This document shows, piece by piece, positions 1 to 5,592 of a DNA stretch of 5,819 bases. The position numbers were made by a program, and so were the translations under genes. Within the stretch, counting starts at the first letter, position 1. Each line of letters begins with the position of its first letter. The stretch is from positions 1-5,819 of the forward strand of contig JBEIHC010000149.1 in the NCBI GenBank assembly GCA_040381555.1, in the 5' to 3' direction. A model generated the notes under the pieces. The model did no database searches and was not told the DNA's origin. It worked only from the letters and a program-made list of their open reading frames with translations. The stretch comes from CANHCC01 sp040381555 (GTDB lineage: Bacteria; Bacteroidota; Bacteroidia; J057; RFSG01).

Positions 1-5
1 AAACA

Positions 6-761
6 ATGAAAAAGTCAATTTTAATTTTCACACTTGGGTTGCTGCTCATTAATTTGAGTGTTGCAGGCCCTATTAAAATCACCCTTTATGGAAAAGGGGG
101 CATCATTTACACCGAAGGTCAGAGCAAGGTCTGCCCCGAACAATCGGATTGTGTTTGTACACACATGACTATTGACCTCAGTAAACTGTCAGAGTTTGAA
201 GACGGGACCATTGATGCTTTACCTGCAACCATTACCTTAGGTAAAACCACTGCCAATATTTTGGTAAATAAAATGGAGCATTTTGAGTATGATCATCGTA
301 CCGTTGTGATGTATCAGTCTCCTGATTTAAATGCTTACAAAGAGTGGGGCTTAGGAAAAGCTTCTGGTGTTTCCTTTACCTGGGTAGAGCCGGTTCAACT
401 GATGCCTTATGAAGAAGAGGAAGTTAATTCAGAGGAACTCGATTATATCCAAATCACAATAAAAGGTCAAGGTGGCATTGTGAGAGAAGGGGATGAAAAT
501 GTAGTTTGTCCTCAAAAGAATGATAAAGTTTGTGCCAGAGTAGAAGGGAGCTTTTGGGATTTACTTTGCTATTGGTGGAGTGGTAAACCCGTTTCAGAGA
601 CAGATCAGAATGGCGTGACTATTACTACTTATGAGGATGGCATTGCTTCTCATAGTTTTAAAGCTAAAGTTTCGAATGTAGATCTAAACTCTCCTATTGA
701 GAAAGACGATTTCGGATATAACTCCGGAGCAAGTACCTATAAATTTAAATTTGTAGAATAG
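6..761 (+). CDS. Exported protein with two copies of a Cys-pair domain, function unknown
   Basis: I do not recognise this 251-residue protein. Residues 1-20 form a clear signal peptide (two Lys, a hydrophobic run, then LSVA before Gly21), so it is exported. The mature part holds two diverged copies of one domain. Copy 1 runs from about residue 23 to 128 and copy 2 from about 148 to 251. Both open with I-x-I-T-[LI]-x-G-[KQ]-G-G-I-[IV], then have VCP and a second Cys exactly eight residues after the first (C43/C51 and C168/C176), later [FY]EDG (64-67 and 209-212), and both close on an aromatic-rich strand ending in VE. An acidic linker (about 134-145) joins them. Alternating hydrophobic residues suggest beta-sheet, and the Cys pairs could form disulfides outside the cytoplasm; both points are inference. 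No lipobox or T9SS tail is present. The start is the only one that yields the signal peptide. It lies 84 bases before the next gene, which is also exported. Confidence 0.85.
   Translation: MKKSILIFTLGLLLINLSVAGPIKITLYGKGGIIYTEGQSKVCPEQSDCVCTHMTIDLSKLSEFEDGTIDALPATITLGKTTANILVNKMEHFEYDHRTVVMYQSPDLNAYKEWGLGKASGVSFTWVEPVQLMPYEEEEVNSEELDYIQITIKGQGGIVREGDENVVCPQKNDKVCARVEGSFWDLLCYWWSGKPVSETDQNGVTITTYEDGIASHSFKAKVSNVDLNSPIEKDDFGYNSGASTYKFKFVE
746..753 (+). promoter_or_regulatory. Possible -7 promoter element (TAAATTTG) for the second gene
   Basis: TAAATTTG matches the Bacteroidota -7 consensus TAnnTTTG. It overlaps the last codons of the first gene, about 93 bases before the preferred start of the second. 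I found no good TTTG -33 element at the expected distance, and the stretch is AT-rich, so a chance match is quite possible. If real, the hairpin at 770-806 would lie in the leader of the second gene. Confidence 0.25.
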
Positions 762-769
762 TATCATTA

Positions 770-814
770 AAGTTCAGGCTGGCGGAGTAATTGTCAGCCT
801 GAACTTATTTTTAT
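770..814 (+). terminator. Hairpin terminator after the first gene
   Basis: A perfect 12-bp stem (770-781 with 795-806, arm AAGTTCAGGCTG) encloses a 13-base loop and is followed by a T-rich tail (TATTTTTAT). It starts eight bases after the TAG stop. This is the form of a rho-independent terminator. The next gene begins only about 40 bases beyond the stem, so it may be partial or act as an intercistronic processing or attenuation hairpin. Confidence 0.75.
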
Positions 815-845
815 GGACCAACAGAAACAACTAAACAAATTTACC

Positions 846-2627
846 ATGAAAACAATTCTGATTTTCTCTCTGTTATTCTTCCCTCCCTCATTCTTGCTAT
901 TCGGCCAATCAGAATCAGGAATGGCACACTTGAAATTGTGCAAAGAAAATACTAGCAAAATAATTGAGGTAATTGAATCCAATATTGATTCAAATTCAAT
1001 TGTGAATATCTGGATTATTCCTCCTATGGGATGCCCCAGATGTGAAGGTGTTGCCTCTGTGGCGATGACTATGTTTAGAAAAATTCGACCCGACGAAAAA
1101 CATGTTGTTTGGATAGATCGGTATTCACAAAAAAATCCAACTCAGTATCTAAAAGACCGAAATTTTCCGGCCGATAAAGTTTTAGATTCTGATAATGGTA
1201 TTTTATCCAATTTATTAGCTCTTAATTTAGGGAATTTCCAAACGCCCCATTATTTAAGATATAATGGTACAAAAAAGGAATTTACAATAGAACGCCCTCT
1301 ATTGGGAGCCTCTGTTTCTGATCAATGGATTCAGGAAGTTATTCAAGAATCCGATGCGCCAATTGAAATTATTTCTTGTTCCGCCAAATCTGTTTTTACT
1401 AAAGATATTAAAGTAGAATCTGAAAGTATTTTTACCGAAACAAGGAAATATACTATTCCGGGAGATGTTCCAGAGTTTACTCAGAAGGATATTGCCCCCG
1501 ATAGAAGTGAGATTATTTTGGTCGATAAATTCACTTGGGATGTAATTCAATTGCAACGAGAAAATTCCCAATGCAATCGGGTGAATGTCTTGAACCAACT
1601 ACCATTGGACACATTTATATCGCCTGATGCACCCGCTAGTATCGTCAATATGATGAAAAAAAGTGGGATGATTAATTATATGCTGTTTACCCCAAAATAT
1701 GGAGGTAAAAATAAGGATATTTATTTTGGAGTGTCCTTACCCAAAATTGTTTTTAAAGACGACGAATTGGGATATTATAATGAGGGTGTTTTTGTCCGCA
1801 CAAATTTAGTTCATTCAACTGTTCTGGGTAGTTTGAATAAGGAGAAGGTATTCGGTTTTCATCCCTCTCATACCCAATTTTATCCAGATTGGAAGGGTGA
1901 GAATATATATATGAAATGCTCTAAAGGTTGGCCAGTTTCAGGAACAGATCAGTCCGTATCTAATGATAGCCCGGATAGTCCTTTTCGTTTGGATTTTTAC
2001 ACGGATGCTCCTATGGTTGCGATTTCTGATTTTACTGGTCGAGTTCACAGTAAATTAGGACGATTGGATGAAATCCATGCCAAAACTCGAACAGGATATT
2101 ATTACGCCGATTTTCTAGGGGCCTTTAATCAGGATACCTTTTTTTATACTTCCGGATATTCCGGGAAAATCTATTCACAATATAGTGACTCAAAACCTGC
2201 TTTTATTTGCCCAGACATTCAGTATCTATTCAATACCGGAATTCAGGGAATGATGCAAATGGCCGATGGGAAACAAATCCCTATTCTACCCTCCACAGAT
2301 GCTCCAGTCCTTCTACTGGAACCCGATTCTCAACTGAATTACATCCTAAAATTGGAAGATAAATTCAAAAAAGGAATCAAAGAGTTTGAACTGAATAATC
2401 AGTTTATTTCCTTAATAATTCAGGATTTTGATAAAACTAAATATTGGGTAGTATATGAACGATATTCAGGAAGATTGATTCAGCGGATTCCCATTCCAGC
2501 CTATTATTCTGGTGGACATTTATGTGCTGCTATGATTGGAAAGGATGCTCAAAATCGAATGTATCTGGATGCCCTATATTTGAATGGAAACACCCTTCAT
2601 TGGTGCAGTCTTCGTGGGACAGAGTAA
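846..2627 (+). CDS. Exported thioredoxin-like (CPRC) protein with a propeller-like C-terminal region
   Basis: I chose the ATG at 846 (593 residues) because it places the signal peptide at the N-terminus (MKTILIFSLLFF...LLFGQ, residues 1-21). The in-frame ATG at 813 sits in the T-rich tail of the preceding hairpin and would add 11 polar residues ahead of the signal. Residues about 50-150 look thioredoxin-like: a beta strand (IVNIWIIPP) leads into G-C-P-R-C (C63 and C66), and a T-P pair at 133-134 could be the cis-proline. The C63-to-P134 distance is longer than in classical thioredoxin, implying an insertion. The remaining roughly 400 residues are rich in beta strands with recurring blade-like segments, for example ILVDKFTWDVIQL, MVAISDFTGRVHS and YWVVYERYSGRLIQ. 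This recalls the six-bladed propeller proteins common in Bacteroidota, but the assignment rests on pattern only. It probably acts in the periplasm or at the cell surface; a thiol-redox or metal-binding role for CPRC is inference. No T9SS tail or lipobox is visible. Confidence 0.85.
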   Translation: MKTILIFSLLFFPPSFLLFGQSESGMAHLKLCKENTSKIIEVIESNIDSNSIVNIWIIPPMGCPRCEGVASVAMTMFRKIRPDEKHVVWIDRYSQKNPTQYLKDRNFPADKVLDSDNGILSNLLALNLGNFQTPHYLRYNGTKKEFTIERPLLGASVSDQWIQEVIQESDAPIEIISCSAKSVFTKDIKVESESIFTETRKYTIPGDVPEFTQKDIAPDRSEIILVDKFTWDVIQLQRENSQCNRVNVLNQLPLDTFISPDAPASIVNMMKKSGMINYMLFTPKYGGKNKDIYFGVSLPKIVFKDDELGYYNEGVFVRTNLVHSTVLGSLNKEKVFGFHPSHTQFYPDWKGENIYMKCSKGWPVSGTDQSVSNDSPDSPFRLDFYTDAPMVAISDFTGRVHSKLGRLDEIHAKTRTGYYYADFLGAFNQDTFFYTSGYSGKIYSQYSDSKPAFICPDIQYLFNTGIQGMMQMADGKQIPILPSTDAPVLLLEPDSQLNYILKLEDKFKKGIKEFELNNQFISLIIQDFDKTKYWVVYERYSGRLIQRIPIPAYYSGGHLCAAMIGKDAQNRMYLDALYLNGNTLHWCSLRGTE

Positions 2628-2684
2628 AATATTGATTTTGAGTGGAGCCACTTCGTTTGTTGAATAAAGTAAAGAAGCCTTCAT

Positions 2685-2756
2685 CCCCTTTGCCCAAATT
2701 TTTTCTTTGTGTTAGAGTATTTTTTAACGCAAAAGATAAAAGTTAGGGCAAAGGGG
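2685..2756. other. Long imperfect hairpin between convergent genes
   Basis: CCCCTTTGCCC (2685-2695) and GGGCAAAGGGG (2746-2756) are perfect 11-base inverted arms. The sequence between them also pairs: CTTTGTGTTA (2705-2714) with TAACGCAAAAG (2725-2735, one wobble and one bulge), and an A/T section joins the two stems. This leaves a ten-base loop at 2715-2724, for close to 30 base pairs in total. It lies between a plus-strand gene ending at 2627 and a minus-strand gene ending at 2837, so a bidirectional terminator fits. The lack of a T run right after the plus-strand arm leaves a small palindromic repeat element or a structured RNA as alternatives. Confidence 0.7.
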
Positions 2757-2836
2757 TCAAAGGTTTAATGCTTTTAAAAGAGAAGTCTATCAATTCATCA
2801 ATTATTCCCTAGAAAAAAAGGAATGAATGAATTAAC

Positions 2837-2962
2837 TTACATTTTGGAATAATTGGCATTTTTCTCCACTTTTTTCAATGCTTTTGCTGCTTTCTTTTCT
2901 TTTGGCGTTTTAGCAGCTGCGGTTTTATCCGAGTTTTTCTTGATATCTTTTCCTTTTGACAT
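2837..2962 (-). CDS. Small lysine/alanine-rich basic protein (41 residues)
   Basis: This short frame reads ATG to TAA. The protein begins MSKGKDIKKNSDKTAAAKTP, continues with KEKKAAKALKKVEKN and ends NANYSKM. About one residue in three is lysine, alanine is next, and there is no cysteine or tryptophan. From memory, small proteins of this type (a short Ser/Lys-Gly start, then a T-x-K-E-K-[KR]-A-x-K core) occur in other Bacteroidota as unnamed hypotheticals; I cannot verify that here. It has no signal peptide and no membrane segment. The composition suggests nucleic-acid or ribosome binding in the cytoplasm, and the middle third would form a charged helix; both are inference. No Shine-Dalgarno sequence precedes the start, as is usual in this phylum. 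Its nearest neighbour, on the plus strand, is convergent. Confidence 0.7.
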   Translation of the reverse strand: MSKGKDIKKNSDKTAAAKTPKEKKAAKALKKVEKNANYSKM

Positions 2963-3175
2963 ATGAGGGTGGGTAAGAGAGTGACAATTTGATTGAACCT
3001 GTGATTAATGTATCTAGTAGCATTGAAATTCTTTCTTTTCTGATTCCAATACAAACGAGCCTATTCTTCCATCGTATCATAAGTTGGAATCTTCAATATT
3101 ACTTAGTCAAAGTTAGTAAAAAATGTAGAAACAAAAAAGTGTGACCCCATTTATTCGTTTTTTGCAATTGATTGA
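2963..3175. other. Intergenic leader region upstream of the small basic gene
   Basis: I see no gene here. The stretch holds a perfect 8-bp inverted repeat, GATTCCAA (3042-3049) with TTGGAATC (3084-3091), separated by 34 bases, and a weak minus-strand promoter candidate at 3108-3135. If that promoter is used, the inverted repeat lies inside a leader of roughly 140 bases ahead of the small basic gene. Confidence 0.4.
3108..3135 (-). promoter_or_regulatory. Possible promoter for the small basic protein gene
   Basis: Read on the minus strand, 3115-3108 is TAACTTTG, matching the Bacteroidota -7 consensus TAnnTTTG. A TTTG at 3135-3132 could be the -33 box. The 16-base gap is slightly shorter than the usual spacing, and the region is AT-rich, so this is only a candidate. 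Confidence 0.35.
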
Positions 3176-3205
3176 GTTTACCCTAAGCCCTAGTTTAGGG
3201 TAAAC
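3176..3205 (-). terminator. Hairpin directly after the hydrolase stop codon
   Basis: GTTTACCCTAA (3176-3186) and TTAGGGTAAAC (3195-3205) form a perfect 11-bp stem with an eight-base loop. It abuts the TAG stop (3206-3208) of the minus-strand hydrolase gene, a typical place for a terminator. No T tract follows on the minus strand, so it may instead protect the 3' end or act with a factor. Confidence 0.5.
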
Positions 3206-3436
3206 CTACAATTTCAGGATTCTCCGGTAGGCTATCTTACCATTTTCAAGAATCTCAATTGTATAACTTCCTTTTTGAAGGGAAGTAAGAATAATCTCCT
3301 GATTGAATCTGGAAGTGCCTGTTAAGACAACTCTGCCAGCAATGTCCAATATATTATATTCGAAGGGTTCAAAGGAATCATCCGCATTTTCAATTATAAT
3401 CCATTCATTTGCAGGATTTGGATACAATTGAAAATA
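3206..3436 (-). other. T9SS type A C-terminal sorting domain of the hydrolase
   Basis: The last 76 codons encode the Por secretion tail. It opens with F-Q-L-Y-P-N-P-A, has a middle Y-N-I-L-D-I-A-G-R-V-V, then L-Q-K-G-S-Y-T-I-E-I, and ends with basic and hydrophobic residues (YRRILKL). This tail directs passage through the type IX secretion system and is normally cleaved off at the cell surface. It is the strongest taxonomic marker in the window. Confidence 0.9.
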
Positions 3437-4300
3437 GTTGTCTTCTACAAGATTGCTATTTGAGGAAATGACATTTGCATTAAATACACAACTTTGTAAG
3501 GCTAGATATTTCGGGTTCAGTGTGTCTTGGAAATCCTCTCTCACCCCCCAACTGCCATACTTGGAATAGGTCCCATGAGAAGAAAAATGACAAAACAAGG
3601 CACCGACTGTATCATACCAATAATCTAAATAGGTGCAGTATAAAGCTTGTAAAGCCGCATCATGATTGGTAGCAATCAACTTAGCGGTTAAGGTGTCATT
3701 GTTCATATTGTTTCCAGTCCCCACTAAATGCTGCCCACCTTCATATGCTAAGAGTTTTAAATTGTAATTATCTGCCACAACTTTATTACTTGAAATGTGT
3801 TGAAAGGCATCCGTAAAGGAATTTTGTAATTCCTGGATAATCTGAGGAATGGTAATCGTATTGACCAATCCATTGGTTACAATATCATTGGCTACAGAGT
3901 GCCCAAAGTAGGGTCCTATAGCTAGAGCGTCTGCTGTAACTTGGTTCGGATTATAAATTGGGTCATTAAAGAATGTAATCAATTGATCGCTAAGCCAGCT
4001 GTTGGCACCCTGAGAAGGAATTATCTTAATGAGCCGTTGATCATTGTTGAATTCATCCAGAAAAATTTTAAATACATCTGCTGATCTTTTGGCGGTATAT
4101 TTCCAAGCCCTCTCCCAACTTTGGCCAGTATAGCCTAAATTTTGTGCTAAATTCGCACAATCCGTGTGTTGAGAGAAAGCGGAATTCCATACCTCATTAC
4201 TATATTCCAAGTAAACCTTACTCGTTGGATTTAAGGTACTGTCAAGTAGATTTGCTAGTTGCTGGATATAGGTATCATTTGCCAAATGGGGAATGTTTAT

Positions 4301-4303
4301 CTA
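4301..4303 (-). other. In-frame TAG nonsense codon within the hydrolase
   Basis: On the minus strand the codons read AAA GAC ATT TAG ATA AAC ATT CCC, so Lys-Asp-Ile-stop-Ile-Asn-Ile-Pro. The frames on both sides are in the same phase, with no insertion or deletion. A single G-to-A change from TGG (Trp) explains it, and WINIPH is what I expect from memory of related proteins. Confidence 0.85.
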
Positions 4304-5233
4304 AATGTCTTTTTGAGTTCGGTTCGCTAAAGCAATCGCATATTCCCAGGCTACCCCTCTTTCATTTGATTGAGAATAAAAAGATTGAGTGGTTCTATCT
4401 GACCAGTTTACATTGGGAGATCCGTTTGTTTGGGTGAAATCCATAAATCGAATTACCTGAAAATCCTGAAGAAAATCGATTAATTCATCTGTAAATACCT
4501 GAGTTTGGTAGGAATTTACATAATTAGGGAGAATAAAATGAATATCACTTATTGGATTTGCAACATCCGATAGCAGTATTTCCAACATAACTTGCCCGCT
4601 TACATTGACTAAAGTATCAATTGGACAAGTATATACTCCAGTTGCACCAAAGCTTAATCTTATTTGCCCTGTTCCACTTGCCTTTAATCGGTACATACCC
4701 AGTGGTACAGCAGATCCAATATCCCAGAGCATAAGTGATTTAAGCAATTGCGGGGCATTAATCCCATCATTATAGGGTATTTCTAAGGGATAGCCATTGG
4801 AATTGAGGGGTACACTAATTTGCGTGTCCCATGGTCCTCCACCTGCAGCATTACTGCTAATCCATTTCCGGCATTGCTTAAAGGCATCCGTAAATGTCAG
4901 TTCAGTTGAATAATCCTTTACACCCGAAATATTTATACCAATTGGTTTGTTTATTTGAGCAACTCCTAGTGTTGCTAGGAATGTAAGTATAAGGAGGATG
5001 TTTAGTTTTAGTTTCATAACGAGATGGTTATTTTTGTAGGTGTTTTAATTCATTAAAAGAAATAGCATCAGCATGTGAGAATATCCTCAAAGTCCCCCCA
5101 TTTTTTATCCCTTCTTTCTGTTTTGAGGTGTTGGCCCTGTATTACTACAGAAATTCTTTATTAAGTTCTGAAATTTGAATCAGATTTCCAAAAAGGATAT
5201 ATCTTTTTTGCCTGAAGTTTTCAAAGTGTTCAT

Positions 5234-5266
5234 AATCAATATTATATATATAAATTTATATTGATT
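5234..5266. repeat. AT-rich inverted repeat
   Basis: AATCAATAT (5234-5242) and ATATTGATT (5258-5266) are perfect 9-base inverted arms around a 15-base spacer of A and T only. It lies about 220 bases upstream of the hydrolase start. It could be an operator or an easily melted site, or chance in AT-rich DNA. Confidence 0.5.
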
Positions 5267-5367
5267 TCTTATATCTCCAATTTTTGGCTCTACGCCATTA
5301 ATTGTGGGTAATCCTAAAATGGCCTAATCAAAATTCACTTTTGCTTTCAGCACTCAAGCCTGCTCTA

Positions 5368-5433
5368 CTCCCTCTTTAGACCTTCCCAGAGGAGAAACGA
5401 CGCCATCCAAAAGCCAAAGTTCCTGCGCTTTTG
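5368..5433. other. Two adjacent hairpins in a GC-richer patch
   Basis: The first hairpin pairs CTCCCTCT (5368-5375) with AGAGGAG (5388-5394), with one bulged base. The second pairs CAAAAGC (5408-5414) with GCTTTTG (5427-5433) around a 12-base loop. The patch from about 5345 to 5435 is richer in G and C than the DNA on either side. It may be a structured RNA, a pair of terminators, or the remnant of an inserted or decayed sequence. No frame in it is convincing. Confidence 0.4.
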
Positions 5434-5464
5434 TCTTGTGTTAAATAGGTAGCTCATCCAATCG

Positions 5465-5509
5465 TTATTTAATGTAATGTAATGTAATTTAATCTTATTT
5501 AATTTAATC
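5465..5509. repeat. Degenerate pentamer tandem repeat (TAATN, nine units)
   Basis: Nine consecutive five-base units can be read: TTATT, three TAATG, TAATT, TAATC, TTATT, TAATT, TAATC. Three TAATG copies are perfect, and the TAATT-TAATC pair recurs 15 bases apart, suggesting a higher-order duplication. It is a simple microsatellite-like array. Confidence 0.8.
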
Positions 5510-5557
5510 TATATTCCTTACCTAAAAAAACGGACAAAATCCAAAATAACCATCCTT

Positions 5558-5592
5558 CATAACTCATAACTCATAACTCATAACTCATAACT
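5558..5592. repeat. Perfect heptamer tandem repeat (CATAACT x5)
   Basis: Five perfect copies of CATAACT run without interruption (5558-5564, 5565-5571, 5572-5578, 5579-5585, 5586-5592). On the minus strand the unit reads GAGTTAT when phased one base over. The array overlaps the 3' end of the minus-strand gene at the right edge and provides its stop codon. Because 7 is not a multiple of 3, the array places a stop in all six frames. Confidence 0.95.

Larger units (their letters stand above)
3206..5017 (-). pseudogene. T9SS-exported clan GH-A-like glycoside hydrolase, interrupted by a TAG codon
   Basis: Read through one stop, this is a single 603-codon frame. Residues 1-20 are a signal peptide (MKLKLNILLILTF...GVA before Gln21). 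The N-terminal part holds G-I-N-I-S-G-V-x-D-Y-S-T-E and V-I-R-F-M-D-F, which fit the first strands of a TIM-barrel hydrolase. After the stop, Y-L-E-Y-S-N-E-V-W-N carries the Asn-Glu pair of clan GH-A acid/bases (E275). L-A-Y-E-G-G-Q-H is a good nucleophile strand (E426). The last 76 residues, from about 528, are a T9SS type A sorting domain (LYPNP, then D-x-x-GRVV, G-S-Y-T-I and RRILKL). Substrate is unknown; a secreted polysaccharide- or glycoside-degrading enzyme is the natural guess. Codon 239 is TAG inside K-D-I-*-I-N-I-P-H, where Trp (TGG) fits. No other stop or frameshift is present. The stretch after the stop has no nearby ATG: residue 245 is Leu (TTG) and the next Met is near residue 438, past both catalytic Glu. 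As sequenced, only an inactive 238-residue N-terminal fragment would be made. Confidence 0.88.
5018..5584. other. Non-coding region of about 570 bp with repeats and hairpins
   Basis: I found no convincing gene on either strand; frames are short and stop-rich. The part next to the hydrolase start (5018-5230) should hold its promoter, but I found no clean TAnnTTTG element on the minus strand. Further right come an AT-rich palindrome (5234-5266), a more GC-rich patch with two hairpins (5368-5433), a pentamer array (5465-5509) and the start of a heptamer array (from 5558). Confidence 0.6.

Noticed and set aside
813..845. ATG at 813 as the start of the CPRC protein
   Set aside because: It lies in the T-rich tail of the preceding hairpin and puts 11 polar residues before the signal peptide; the ATG at 846 gives a normal export signal.
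794..982. Minus-strand 62-codon frame
   Set aside because: It is antisense to the start of the CPRC gene and the hairpin, with no family-like sequence.
1299..1598. Minus-strand 99-codon frame
   Set aside because: It lies wholly within the CPRC gene in antisense, and the plus-strand protein accounts for the coding signal.
3206..4285. A separate gene starting at the TTG at 4285
   Set aside because: That TTG is the Leu of the I-N-I-P-H-L motif in the middle of a barrel domain, there is no export signal for a protein that has a T9SS tail, and the frame is continuous with the upstream piece apart from one stop.
4301..4303. Pyrrolysine or general TAG recoding
   Set aside because: Two other genes in the window use TAG as the natural stop, and nothing near suggests a recoding signal.
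4144..4437. Plus-strand 97-codon frame
   Set aside because: It is antisense to the hydrolase, which has clear motifs in this stretch on the minus strand.
5336..5343. CACTTTTG as a plus-strand promoter element
   Set aside because: It departs from TAnnTTTG at the first base and has no plus-strand gene downstream.
5558..5592. CRISPR array
   Set aside because: The units are seven bases long and contiguous with no spacers, so it is a simple tandem repeat.
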